A stretch of 64,000 nt of DNA, taken from contig NZ_SIRE01000019.1 in NCBI RefSeq assembly GCF_004307995.1, forward strand, positions 62,001 through 126,000. Direction: 5' to 3'. The DNA comes from Paenibacillus thalictri. Lineage in GTDB: Bacteria > Bacillota > Bacilli > Paenibacillales > NBRC-103111. Made by a program: the position numbers and the translations under genes. Shown in pieces: positions 9,105 through 18,225 of this stretch; within the stretch, counting starts at the first letter, position 1; the number at the start of each line of letters is the position of its first letter. The notes beneath the pieces are model-generated. The model saw only the letters and a list, made by a program, of their open reading frames with translations, made no database searches and was not told the DNA's origin.

Positions 9105-9212
9105 GTGAACCTCACTTACCGATGAGTTTAATGCGTGCTGGTAAACATCACTCACAGAAGAAAGCGCATGTAAGTATTCAACACTTACCGAAAAGTTTAG
9201 CGCGTGAAGCCG
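9077..9212. repeat. Degenerate tandem repeat, about four units of 33-38 bases
   Basis: Successive units begin near 9077, 9113, 9149 and 9182. The clearest pair starts ACTTACCGATGAGTTTAA and ACTTACCGAAAAGTTTAG, both running on to GCGTG. The third unit (ACTCACAGAAGAAAGCGCATG) is more divergent, and the first overlaps the final codons of the AraC gene. The repeat fills the space between two convergent genes. It could be a decayed duplication of the end of the araC gene, or part of a termination region. Confidence 0.55.
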
Positions 9213-9234
9213 CCGATCAGCCACAATTCCTTCC

Positions 9235-11184
9235 TTACCCTGTTGTCGGGGTCAGGATACGGTACAACAAGCAGCAAGTGTCTCCTCTTGTCACCATCGT
9301 CCGCTCTTTGAGATCGGATGGCCGTAATGCGGCGTCACAACCGCGGGCAGCCAACTCTTGTTCCAGCAGCCCGAACCATGCCGACCCGCTGAGCGGCTGC
9401 GTCCCGCGCTGCTTGTCCCCCAGCTTACGTGCGATTTCCAGCGGATTCGATACACCTGCGAGCAGATCACCAAACGCTTTGATCCAGACCTCTGCGGTAT
9501 GAGCATCAAGGGGCTCATCCCATCCCGACGTATAGGAATCAAAAAAACCTTTTGTTCCGAAATACTGCAGGGCAATCAGCCGTTCCTGCGGCATCAGCCC
9601 GTCAATATCCGCGAAATAGCTGATCATAACCCGGTTTTCCGCCAGTTTACGCACTACCGAATCCGCATCCAATTTTCCGGGAGGCGTCCCGCTTTCTCGA
9701 GCCAACGAGACGGCCAATGCCGCGGATTCTCCCAGCTGCATGAACACAGGCTCCAGCCGCAGAGTTCCCCAACCGATGTGCGAGCACGATAAACATATCG
9801 TTACCAGCAGATTGTCCAAATGTTGGGGCAGCATGGAGCGATACGGTATTTGCGCGGTCCGTGAGATCCCCGACAAATTCAGCGTTCCGTCGTTTAAGCT
9901 CCCCGGACGACGGTCTGCCGTGCAATCATGCGAGCTGATCGGCCAATCGGCAATGCCTGCCGAATCGGCATGAACCGGAGTTCTTTCCAGACCGGGTGCG
10001 GGCAAGCCGTCATGTTCCGTAAATACGTAACGCCCAGCCATTCGCCTTCCCTCACGCACCAATATTTCATACGGAAAATGCCCGTTATCCGCGAATTCGT
10101 CTTTGGGAAGCCCCCAGCGCAGCGCCTCCTGCCGCACTTCTCGACTGACAACAAGGTCGTTTTGCAAAAAATAAAGCATCCCCAATGCAAACTCCTCATG
10201 TTCACGGACGATTTCTTCCCGCCGCCGCCAGCCGGCAGCCGGATACTCCAGGTTTGCGCCCAGCAGCAAAGGATCGTTCCAGGTCAGCTTATCGTTAGGG
10301 ATATGGCTCTTTAAAGACCAATGGCCGCCGCCAAGCATTAAATGACTTCGCAAAACAAACGTATCTTTGCTGTTTTCCTCCGGCTTCTGCGCCAGCCCCA
10401 AATAAAGCGTTCTGTCATAAGTGTCCGGACGTGCCGGATATACGCGATTTTCCGGATCACATGTCAAGCACACCCGGAAATTATAAGCCTGAAACGCATC
10501 GTCTCCTTCGCCTGTCGGGTCAACATAGATTCGTTGACCGTCATCCGACGGTACCACCGTTAGACCGGCGACGGCTTCTTCCGAAATAGGGCCGCTGCCC
10601 GGAAAAACGAACAATTTTCCCGCATGGGGTTCTGCGTATTCGTTTCTTCCTTCCCTTCCGGTTCGCATTTCCGTTCCCGCCAAAGCGGCAAGATCGCCCT
10701 CATAACTCGCATCGACAAAAGCGCCTGCTTCAATCCGGATTGTCTCCGCTCCCTCGAAGCTTTGCAGGGTAACAGCCGACAGCATTGCGCCCGAACGTTC
10801 CACGGAAACGGGGAAATACCGGTATAGAACCGATATTCCCTCTTCCGCATGTACGAGTTCCGTAAATACCCGCTGCGCCACATGCGGCTCAACATGCAGC
10901 TTTCCGTTCACGTAACATTGCTCATATTGCTGGGAACCGTCTCCGTAGGCGGTCCGGTAATATTCCCGCACATTGCTGACAAATAAATTGTATACCGGTG
11001 CCCGGAAACCGTCGTATACGTTGTCGGTCACTCCCAATCCGGAGCTCATCACACCGCCCAGCTGATTCATAAAGCTGACCAACACGACACGCAGCCCTTC
11101 ACGGGCGCAGCGTACGGCACAGGCGATGCCGCTTGGCGTACCTCCTACGATGACAACATCCGCTTTTTCGCTCATATGGTTCAT
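9235..11184 (-). CDS. FAD-dependent oxidoreductase (FAD_oxidored family)
   Basis: Cytoplasmic flavoprotein of about 649 residues. The Rossmann dinucleotide motif is at the N-terminus (DVVIVGGTPSGIACAVRCA), followed by NQLGGVMSSGLGVTD and DASYEGDLAALAG, all typical of the PF12831 family. The ATG at 11184 overlaps the stop of the Gfo/Idh gene (ATGA) and has GGAGG seven bases upstream, so the two proteins are translationally coupled. It is the last gene of the operon running from 20105. Relatives oxidise sugars or organic acids, but no substrate can be named. No signal peptide is seen. Confidence 0.88.
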   Translation of the reverse strand: MNHMSEKADVVIVGGTPSGIACAVRCAREGLRVVLVSFMNQLGGVMSSGLGVTDNVYDGFRAPVYNLFVSNVREYYRTAYGDGSQQYEQCYVNGKLHVEPHVAQRVFTELVHAEEGISVLYRYFPVSVERSGAMLSAVTLQSFEGAETIRIEAGAFVDASYEGDLAALAGTEMRTGREGRNEYAEPHAGKLFVFPGSGPISEEAVAGLTVVPSDDGQRIYVDPTGEGDDAFQAYNFRVCLTCDPENRVYPARPDTYDRTLYLGLAQKPEENSKDTFVLRSHLMLGGGHWSLKSHIPNDKLTWNDPLLLGANLEYPAAGWRRREEIVREHEEFALGMLYFLQNDLVVSREVRQEALRWGLPKDEFADNGHFPYEILVREGRRMAGRYVFTEHDGLPAPGLERTPVHADSAGIADWPISSHDCTADRRPGSLNDGTLNLSGISRTAQIPYRSMLPQHLDNLLVTICLSCSHIGWGTLRLEPVFMQLGESAALAVSLARESGTPPGKLDADSVVRKLAENRVMISYFADIDGLMPQERLIALQYFGTKGFFDSYTSGWDEPLDAHTAEVWIKAFGDLLAGVSNPLEIARKLGDKQRGTQPLSGSAWFGLLEQELAARGCDAALRPSDLKERTMVTRGDTCCLLYRILTPTTG

Positions 11185-12416
11185 ACGGCAGCCTCCGGAT
11201 CCAACAATGCCCACTCCGCAGGCGCATCGCCCAGATCGGGTACGGCCAGCGCCTCCCCGTCACGCATCGCGGATTGATGGGCGACGATACCGGGAATATT
11301 GTATCTTGCCGCCGCCCAGGCATGGTTTGGCGGGAGTTTACCGGTGTGAACCGCTTTGGCGAAATCGTCCACCAAAAATTTGTGCACGCCCCGGTGGCCC
11401 GCTTCCAGTTTTTCAAACTGCTGCGGCAGCCGGCCGGCATTCATAATCGGACTCATCGATACATAATCGTATTTGCCGTTAGCCACCTGATCGGTGAAAT
11501 CAGGATCATTCCGGTGGCTTTCGAGCTCCGCAGAGTTGAGAAGCTTGCTGACATTGCTGACCTTCATCGCACTGCCTTCCGATCGCACAAAGTAATGGTC
11601 CGCATACGCCCATTCGTAACTCCCTTTTGTTCCGTAGAAGGTGCCGATGTATGAGGTCGATTTCTTGATTCCTACCCGCCTGTATTCGTTGGCGCGGCAT
11701 ATCCCGCCGTTGGACATGTGCAGAATAGCGGTTTCATTGGAAAATGGATTGTCCCAATCGTTTTTCCCATGCCCGAATACCTCGTCGGGATGCCTGTCGT
11801 CCTTGTATCCAAAGCAGGATACTTTTTGAACATAAGCTCCTGTCGCCGACACCAGCGCCCCAATCGAATGCGTCGGGTAATGCATCGGCGGCACTCCCGC
11901 CGCTCGTTTCCATTGTTCGCCGCCGGAATGCTGGAAGGCTTCATAGAATCCATGCTCCATATCATGATAATACTGGGCTTCGGCGTAAACAAAATCGCCA
12001 AACGAACCTTTACGTTGTTCCTCGCGGCAAAATAAAGCGGCAGGATAATAATAAGCGGTTTCCCCCAGCATGTAGATGAGCCCGGAATGAGCGGCCAACT
12101 GAACGATGCCTTGAATCTCTTCGATTTTATCCGCCATAGGTACCGCGCTGTACACATGTTTGCCCGCCTGCAGCGCCTGAATCGCCAGCGGACCGTGCAG
12201 ATGGCGCTGAGTGAATATCGCAATCGCATTGACATCGCTATTGAGCATATCTTCGAAGGAAGCGTAACTTCGGATGCCAAAGCGGCTTTTAAACCATTCG
12301 CTTCTTTCCGGCAGCAAATCCGTAACGGATACGTCCCGAATCAACGGATGCGCTTGAAACAAAGGCACAAATTGCTTGGAAAACGACCCTGCGCCGACAA
12401 TTCCCAACGTGATCAC
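11181..12416 (-). CDS. Gfo/Idh/MocA family oxidoreductase
   Basis: Predicted NAD(P)-dependent sugar or inositol-type dehydrogenase, 411 residues, cytoplasmic. The Rossmann motif GIVGAGSFSKQF starts the protein. The family signature AGKHVYSAVPMADKIEE lies near residue 85; the usual EKP is replaced by AVPM, so the catalytic Lys normally found there is not in its common place. The start is a GTG at 12416 with GAGGGG upstream. It is coupled by an ATGA overlap to the FAD oxidoreductase, which points to two successive redox steps on one substrate (inference). Confidence 0.87.
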   Translation of the reverse strand: MITLGIVGAGSFSKQFVPLFQAHPLIRDVSVTDLLPERSEWFKSRFGIRSYASFEDMLNSDVNAIAIFTQRHLHGPLAIQALQAGKHVYSAVPMADKIEEIQGIVQLAAHSGLIYMLGETAYYYPAALFCREEQRKGSFGDFVYAEAQYYHDMEHGFYEAFQHSGGEQWKRAAGVPPMHYPTHSIGALVSATGAYVQKVSCFGYKDDRHPDEVFGHGKNDWDNPFSNETAILHMSNGGICRANEYRRVGIKKSTSYIGTFYGTKGSYEWAYADHYFVRSEGSAMKVSNVSKLLNSAELESHRNDPDFTDQVANGKYDYVSMSPIMNAGRLPQQFEKLEAGHRGVHKFLVDDFAKAVHTGKLPPNHAWAAARYNIPGIVAHQSAMRDGEALAVPDLGDAPAEWALLDPEAAV

Positions 12417-12482
12417 GATATCTCATCCCCTCAATTTAATATTTGGAATCGGTATAGCTGTTTCACTCTTTTCGGAAGCTCT

Positions 12483-14849
12483 TTATTCTTCCGATCCGGC
12501 GATCTGCGATCCCTTATCACTTGACAGCTCGCGGTAACGCGCCGGGGTGACGCCTTCCGTCTTTTTGAAATTGCGGATAAAATTCATCGTATCGACATAA
12601 CCGATTCGTTCGGCAATTTCCGTTACTGTGAACGATGTTGTGCGCAGCATCGCCTTAGCCTTTTGCATGCGCACCTGGCCTAAATAACGAATCAGCGGCA
12701 GCCCGGTCTGATCCTTGACGAAGCGGGTAATATACGACGGGGAAACGCCGAAACGCGCCGCAATGTTTTCCAAGGTCAGACTGTTGTCCGCATAATGAGC
12801 TTCAATAAACGATAATATATTGTCGCGAAGCTCAAAATTATGGCTCTCTTTTTTCATCATTAACGTATCGCACAATGTTCTGCATATACGGACAAGCTCA
12901 TATTCCAGGCGTTCTATGGTCACGTAGGAGTTCGTGAGCAGTTCCTCCACTTCAAGCCTGAAGTCCTTGGCATCCTCCCATTCATCGATCGTCCGAATCA
13001 GCAGATGAATCAGCCCTTTACACGAAGCTTCCGCCGCTGCCGGCGTGGCCGATTTAGCAGCGATCGCAGACAATATATCGCCGATCGCCCGCTCCGCCTC
13101 ATCCGCTTTCCCTTGACGGATTGCCTTGACCAACTGCTCCTCCATATTGACCGGATAACCGGATAACTTGGAGGCTGCATCTTCGGTATAAAGCTGCTCG
13201 TAGATCAATACCTGCTCGTTTCCTTTAAGAAACCGATAATATAAAGCGCGCTCCGCATCGACAAATGACGACCGCAGCTCATCGAGCTGCTGGCAGCTGC
13301 GTCCGATGCCAATGCTTAACGAGAACTTGTAATAGCTTTTGAAAAACTGCTGGATCTTGACGGCAATACCGCGAATCTCGCTGTCTTCGTCGGACATTTT
13401 CGGAATGTTCATCACCACGGCAATGCCGCGCTCTTCGGCAAGGTCGATTCCAAACCCTTTGCCGATTTCTCCGATCAGCTCTTCCGTTACATTGATTACG
13501 CTAAACTTCAGCAGGTCCTGCATATTGGCCGAATACCCGCGCTGAAAAGCAAAAGCGTCGTCGATTTCCAAAATCATCACTTTGAAATGAGAATGAACAA
13601 AATGAACGCCCGACATTTCGAACAAATTATCCAGTTCGTACAAGCGGTCTGATTTCCCCTGCAGCAATGACAACAGCAGCTTTTCCCGCAGCAAGCCGGT
13701 CCGGCTGTTCAGTCTTGCCATCATCGTTTCATGGCGGGTCGTTTCGCGTAAAGCGTCCGACAAGTAATCGAATTCGTCCCCGCTTCCGTTTGTGGCCTTG
13801 TCTCCGGCACGCTCTCCGAAAATCGTCACCAGCTCGCGCAGCTTCCGGTAATTAATATTGGCCAGCAAAAAAGACAATACGAGGCCTAAAAACAACAACG
13901 AAACAAAAACCGCCGTAATGATTTGCTGTGTGGACTGCACAGGCTGAAGAAATTTGTCCGACGGAATCAGCGTGACGTAGGTCCACCCGTTGACAGTTGA
14001 CGGCAGCTTTACGACCGAATAATTGGATTGCTGCAGAACAAGCGAGTTGATCTGCCTTTGAAGCTGGGCGGCGGAAATCCGGCTCCACACCGCTTTCAGC
14101 TCTTCGGCGTTCCATTCGCCGCCTGCGGTAACAATCGGCCGGTCTTTTTCATCGACCAGGAAAAACGCTCCGTTGTATTTTTGCAGGAAAGGGCTGACGT
14201 AATCGTTCACCGTCTGTTCGTTCAGGAAAAAGACGACGGTGGCATACGGATTTTCCGTATTGGCTGGAAGCGGATACAAATAAGTCGCGAACCGCTGCCT
14301 GGAGGCGCCGTTGTTAAGCGATATATTTTCCACCGGACGGATCAGCGGCCTGTTAATAGATGCGCTTGTTTGCACGAACTCCTCTTCATTCCAATGCTCG
14401 TAGCGGAAAACGTTGTTGAAAAAATAATGCATCTGATAAACGCCGTCCGCCGTAAACAACCTCCGTTCCGGAGCGCGATTAAGGACAATCCCCAGATTGG
14501 ACAAAAAGGTGTTGCCAAACCGGTATTTATTTAATTCGTTCACCGAATGGTACCAATCATATCCGGAATTGTTCAGCGCATAAGGCGTCAGCTGCTGATT
14601 TTCGGCGATCTGCAAAGCAATCCGCTGCATTTCTTTAAAACGCACATCCATCGTGTCGCGCACCTGCATTAATGCGGCGACGTTGGCATTTTCCACTTCC
14701 TCTTTGAACACTTGCAGGAAATGACTGTACACGGCAACGCCGGTAACGGAAAGCAAGATCAAGACGATTAGCACGTACGACAAAAAATATTTATAAAACC
14801 GGATGGATCGGTTGCTTCGGAACCTGAAGCGGCGGAAGACATTCATCAT
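12483..14849 (-). CDS. Membrane-anchored AraC family regulator
   Basis: A 788-residue one-component regulator. Helix 1 is at about 21-43 and helix 2 at about 309-331, with an extracellular Cache-like sensing region between them. A cytoplasmic linker follows, and then an AraC double helix-turn-helix over the last hundred residues (LTLENIAARFGVSPSYITRF, then IGYVDTMNFIRNFKKTEG). There is no receiver or kinase domain, so signal and DNA binding are joined in one chain. It sits inside the operon between the Rieske gene and the Gfo/Idh gene and probably senses the substrate of the importer. GGAGCG precedes the start. Confidence 0.9.
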   Translation of the reverse strand: MMNVFRRFRFRSNRSIRFYKYFLSYVLIVLILLSVTGVAVYSHFLQVFKEEVENANVAALMQVRDTMDVRFKEMQRIALQIAENQQLTPYALNNSGYDWYHSVNELNKYRFGNTFLSNLGIVLNRAPERRLFTADGVYQMHYFFNNVFRYEHWNEEEFVQTSASINRPLIRPVENISLNNGASRQRFATYLYPLPANTENPYATVVFFLNEQTVNDYVSPFLQKYNGAFFLVDEKDRPIVTAGGEWNAEELKAVWSRISAAQLQRQINSLVLQQSNYSVVKLPSTVNGWTYVTLIPSDKFLQPVQSTQQIITAVFVSLLFLGLVLSFLLANINYRKLRELVTIFGERAGDKATNGSGDEFDYLSDALRETTRHETMMARLNSRTGLLREKLLLSLLQGKSDRLYELDNLFEMSGVHFVHSHFKVMILEIDDAFAFQRGYSANMQDLLKFSVINVTEELIGEIGKGFGIDLAEERGIAVVMNIPKMSDEDSEIRGIAVKIQQFFKSYYKFSLSIGIGRSCQQLDELRSSFVDAERALYYRFLKGNEQVLIYEQLYTEDAASKLSGYPVNMEEQLVKAIRQGKADEAERAIGDILSAIAAKSATPAAAEASCKGLIHLLIRTIDEWEDAKDFRLEVEELLTNSYVTIERLEYELVRICRTLCDTLMMKKESHNFELRDNILSFIEAHYADNSLTLENIAARFGVSPSYITRFVKDQTGLPLIRYLGQVRMQKAKAMLRTTSFTVTEIAERIGYVDTMNFIRNFKKTEGVTPARYRELSSDKGSQIAGSEE

Positions 14850-14944
14850 CGGACATTCGCTCCGTTTTCTTCAAACTGATGATGATTCAGATCGTTCTTA
14901 TTAACTTTATCTTCGACAAAGCGGTGCCAAAAACCTCCATCACC

Positions 14945-15379
14945 TTACAGAAGCAGGTAAACATCATCTTGATCCGCTTCCAGAATGCCTTTTTCCAGAT
15001 TTTCATTATGGAGTCCCGTTCCCGCCGCTTCAGTGCCGGCGGCCTTATCTGCTCCGCCCACTTCGACCTTGCCTCTTCTCAGCTTGGTCTCCGGGTCCAC
15101 GAGATGCTCGCCTGTCTTCAAATCAAACTCCCATCCATGCCACGGACAACGAAGAATTTCCTGATCCCGTCCATAAATGTATTCATAGACAAGGGAAGGC
15201 ATTCGAGTCCCGCACACCACTCCGGCGCACACGGGCGCTCCCGCATGAGGACATACGTTACGCCACGCGTATAGCTGTCCGCCGATATTATAGATTCCAT
15301 ATTCGATTTCTTTGACTTTGACGATCTTTTTGCCGCCTACGGGAATTTCATCGATTTTGGCTACCCGGTATTTGTTCAT
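14945..15379 (-). CDS. Rieske [2Fe-2S] protein
   Basis: Small cytoplasmic iron-sulfur protein of 144 residues. Cluster ligands are Cys-43 and His-45 (NVCPHAGAP) and Cys-78 and His-81 (RCPWHGWEFD). The loop between the two pairs is 32 residues, about twice the usual ferredoxin length, and carries two further cysteines (51 and 56). The C-terminal third is low in complexity. Its ATG overlaps the amidohydrolase stop (ATGA), so the two are made together. It may carry electrons to an oxygenase or serve as a partner of the amidohydrolase; no oxygenase alpha subunit is present nearby. Confidence 0.88.
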   Translation of the reverse strand: MNKYRVAKIDEIPVGGKKIVKVKEIEYGIYNIGGQLYAWRNVCPHAGAPVCAGVVCGTRMPSLVYEYIYGRDQEILRCPWHGWEFDLKTGEHLVDPETKLRRGKVEVGGADKAAGTEAAGTGLHNENLEKGILEADQDDVYLLL

Positions 15380-16497
15380 GTCCGCTGCTCCCGCTTTCCA
15401 TCCGGTAGTAAGCCGTATAACTCCATGGCCGTCTCCGACAGGATCCGCCGTTTCAAATCGCGGGGCATCGGCGGAAGCGCCATTTGCGGATTGTCGAAAT
15501 CCCAGTGCGGATAGTCGGATGAGAACATCACGGTTTTCTCCGCTTCGATCATCCGTAAAATATGCAGCAGATCCTCGGGGTTCCCCGGCTCTTCGATCGG
15601 CTGCGTCGTCAGCCGGATATGCTCCTTAATGTATTCCGATGGCAGTCTCTTCAGCCAAGGTACGGAATCCCGCAGCGCTTTATAATTTTTATCCATCCTC
15701 CACATCAAGTGCGGCAGCCAGGCAATACCGCCTTCGATCGCGACAAACTTTAATTTCGGAAATTTGACGAATACCCCTTCGCATACAAGACTGTTAATAT
15801 GTCCCATATAGTTAATAGGCAGTATGTTATGCCATTCGAAATAACGCGTCGGATACCCGGCGGGCGTAGGAGGATAAGCGACACCTTTGCCTTCCGAACC
15901 GGGATGAATCGCCACCGGCAGCCCATAATGCTCGGCGGCTTCATAAATTTTATGATAATACCTCTGACCAAACGGAAAACGCGCCCCGCTGCACATCATG
16001 ATCTGCACGATGTCCGGATGTGTGCCCACCCGCTCAATCTCTCGGACAGCCGCATCGGGATCGGAGAAATTGATAACCATCGAACCTTTGTAGCGCGGGT
16101 CCGCCTTCAGCCATACTTCGATCAAATGATCGTTGTAGGCCGACGCAACCGCATTCCCGAAGTCGGGATCGGGATGCAGCGAGCAGCTGCCGGCGGCATG
16201 GCCGGTTAATATGGCATAGTCGATGCCGTAACGTTCCACGTGATGTTTGATCATATAGTGGGGATCGCTGCCCCCGTAGGCCCCTTCATCGGTGCGTGAA
16301 TCCTTGCGGTTGACGTCGCCAAGCGGAGAATAAAACGGATTGCCGATCAATTCTCCTCCCAGCCATTGCGCATGCCATACTTTCGGCAGAAATTCAAGCA
16401 GATCCGCTTTGCTGTTTAACGTATTATGGACATCGGTATCTATAATACGCAGCGCCTGACGTTCTTTTCCGGCCTCCTGCTGCAAACCTTGCTCCAT
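15376..16497 (-). CDS. Amidohydrolase family protein (PF04909 type)
   Basis: TIM-barrel metal enzyme of 373 residues, related to the ACMSD/LigW group of amidohydrolases and decarboxylases. Strand 1 carries RIIDTDVHNTL (Asp-x-Asp-x-His rather than His-x-His), a later strand has VAIHPGSEG, and strand 8 has SSDYPHWDFDNP with the usual metal Asp. The ATG at 16497 follows AAGGAG; a longer in-frame extension would run into the binding-protein gene. It is coupled by ATGA to the Rieske gene. Close family members act on aromatic acids, which would be unusual beside a sugar-type importer. The reaction is not known. Confidence 0.87.
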   Translation of the reverse strand: MEQGLQQEAGKERQALRIIDTDVHNTLNSKADLLEFLPKVWHAQWLGGELIGNPFYSPLGDVNRKDSRTDEGAYGGSDPHYMIKHHVERYGIDYAILTGHAAGSCSLHPDPDFGNAVASAYNDHLIEVWLKADPRYKGSMVINFSDPDAAVREIERVGTHPDIVQIMMCSGARFPFGQRYYHKIYEAAEHYGLPVAIHPGSEGKGVAYPPTPAGYPTRYFEWHNILPINYMGHINSLVCEGVFVKFPKLKFVAIEGGIAWLPHLMWRMDKNYKALRDSVPWLKRLPSEYIKEHIRLTTQPIEEPGNPEDLLHILRMIEAEKTVMFSSDYPHWDFDNPQMALPPMPRDLKRRILSETAMELYGLLPDGKREQRT

Positions 16498-16546
16498 TGT
16501 CTCCACTCCTTGTTTTCCATTAAATATTATATTGGACCGGAAAACC

Positions 16547-18199
16547 TTAATTTTTCGTAAAACGGTCATATGCCGTCTGGTTGAGCGACAGCCATTTATC
16601 TACGTTCATTTTTTTCAACGTGCTGACATAATTGTCCCATTCGGAGAACGGAGCGGCTCCGGTCACGAATTTAACCCGCATCTCGTTAATATAAGTGCTG
16701 ATATCGGTGCCAAGCACGTTGATTTGATCCTGCTCCTCTTTTGTAAACAGCAACTGCGGAAGCAGCTTCTTCGGCATATAAGGCTCCACCAGCTTGGTGG
16801 CATCAACCGCCGTAGGATACATATTGCCCGATTTGTCGATTTTCTCGACAATGTAAAGCGGTACCCCGCCGCCCGGCCATGTCGTATATTGGCCGATCGC
16901 CTGATCGAGCGACAAGCCGTTCGGGTTTTTCACAATCAGATCCGTGTATTGCACGCTGCCGTCCGGGTTCGTTTTATACGTTTCGCCTTCGATCCCCATT
17001 CGCAAAAACTTGGCCCCTTCTTCGCTGTAGAAGAAATCAACCCAACGCATCGTCGCTTCCGGATATTTGTTTTTGCTCGTAATCGCAAAGGTGCCTTGCG
17101 ACAAAATATTCGGACTGACCGGGCTGAACAGCTGATCGCCATGAGGCCCTTTCAAGGCGGGAACGCCGACATAATCATCCACATAGTTCGGCCCGACGAT
17201 AAAACCGATATTGTTGCCGCTGGCCGAACCAACGGTTTGCGCAAAACCCTTGGCGTATAATTGAGGCGGATCTTGGGCAAACACTTCCTTGTCGATAAGG
17301 CCGTCCTTGTACATCTTCGCCATAAATTCCAGCAGCTCTTTATACCGGGGATCCATCACATAGACGCGAAGTTTTCCGTCCGGCCCAAAGTCGATTTTAT
17401 CGTTGTTGCCCCCGTTGCCAAGTCCCCAAGCTCCACGCAGACCTAGCCATAATTTAAACTCCGACTTGTCGCCGGACCACGGGACCTCGTCCGCCTTTCC
17501 ATTCCCGTTCGGATCTTTCTCCTTAAACGCTTTGAACGTGGTATAAAGCTCATCGGTCGTTTGCGGCATGGGGAGGCCCAGCTTATCAAGCCATTTTTTA
17601 TTGATAAACATCTTGGTGGCCCGCGGAGACACATGATCAATGACTTGCGGCAGCGCATAAATTTTGCCGTCCGGAGCGGTGATCGACTTTTTCACCTCAG
17701 GGTACTTCTGGAACACGGCTTTCAAATTCGGAGCATATTTCTCGATCAAGTCGTTAAGAGGGATTAAAATGCCTTGGGTGCCGTAGTTCACCATATCCAT
17801 CGTCGTCAGTTGGCCGCGATAAAACGCATCCGGCAAATCGCCGCTGGCCAGCGCAATGTTGCGCCGTTCAATAAACCCGTTATCGGGAGCGCTATTCCAT
17901 TGGATTTTGATATTTGTTTTTTTCTCATACTCTTGAAGCACCTTCATGTCTTTCCACTCAGCGTGCAGCGCGTTTTTCGCAGACATCATCGTCAGTGTGA
18001 CCGGCTGGTTCACAATTGGAAAGCCAGTGGCGTTAAGTCCGGACGGCTGCGTTTTGGAGGCCGGTTCAGCCGTTTTCGGCGAATCATTCCCCTTGCTTTC
18101 GTTACCTGCCGGACCTCCGGCCGTACATGCCGCCAGCAGTGCTGAAGTGAGCAGCAGCGCACCCGAGGAAGCAGCCCAACGCTTTCGATTTTGCATCAT
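16547..18199 (-). CDS. Sugar-type ABC transporter substrate-binding lipoprotein, LplA-like
   Basis: Extracellular binding protein of 550 residues, a length typical of LplA-like receptors. The signal and lipobox are MMQNRKRWAASSGALL, then SALLAACTAGG. Family features include IERRNIALASGDLPDAFYRG and PDGKIYALPQVIDHV. AGGGGG lies eight bases before the ATG. It follows its two permeases and precedes the amidohydrolase by 50 bases, so the imported compound is probably the substrate of the enzymes downstream. No ligand can be assigned. Confidence 0.92.
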   Translation of the reverse strand: MMQNRKRWAASSGALLLTSALLAACTAGGPAGNESKGNDSPKTAEPASKTQPSGLNATGFPIVNQPVTLTMMSAKNALHAEWKDMKVLQEYEKKTNIKIQWNSAPDNGFIERRNIALASGDLPDAFYRGQLTTMDMVNYGTQGILIPLNDLIEKYAPNLKAVFQKYPEVKKSITAPDGKIYALPQVIDHVSPRATKMFINKKWLDKLGLPMPQTTDELYTTFKAFKEKDPNGNGKADEVPWSGDKSEFKLWLGLRGAWGLGNGGNNDKIDFGPDGKLRVYVMDPRYKELLEFMAKMYKDGLIDKEVFAQDPPQLYAKGFAQTVGSASGNNIGFIVGPNYVDDYVGVPALKGPHGDQLFSPVSPNILSQGTFAITSKNKYPEATMRWVDFFYSEEGAKFLRMGIEGETYKTNPDGSVQYTDLIVKNPNGLSLDQAIGQYTTWPGGGVPLYIVEKIDKSGNMYPTAVDATKLVEPYMPKKLLPQLLFTKEEQDQINVLGTDISTYINEMRVKFVTGAAPFSEWDNYVSTLKKMNVDKWLSLNQTAYDRFTKN

Positions 18200-18225
18200 T
18201 TTACAAGCCCCCTATTAAAATTGAT

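Noticed and set aside
9011..9224. Small repeat proteins encoded in the 9077-9212 tandem repeat
   Set aside because: The frames arise from the repeat period itself, lack ribosome sites and overlap the end of the AraC gene.
16498..16569. N-terminal extension of the amidohydrolase
   Set aside because: It would overlap the binding-protein gene, while the ATG at 16497 has a good ribosome site.
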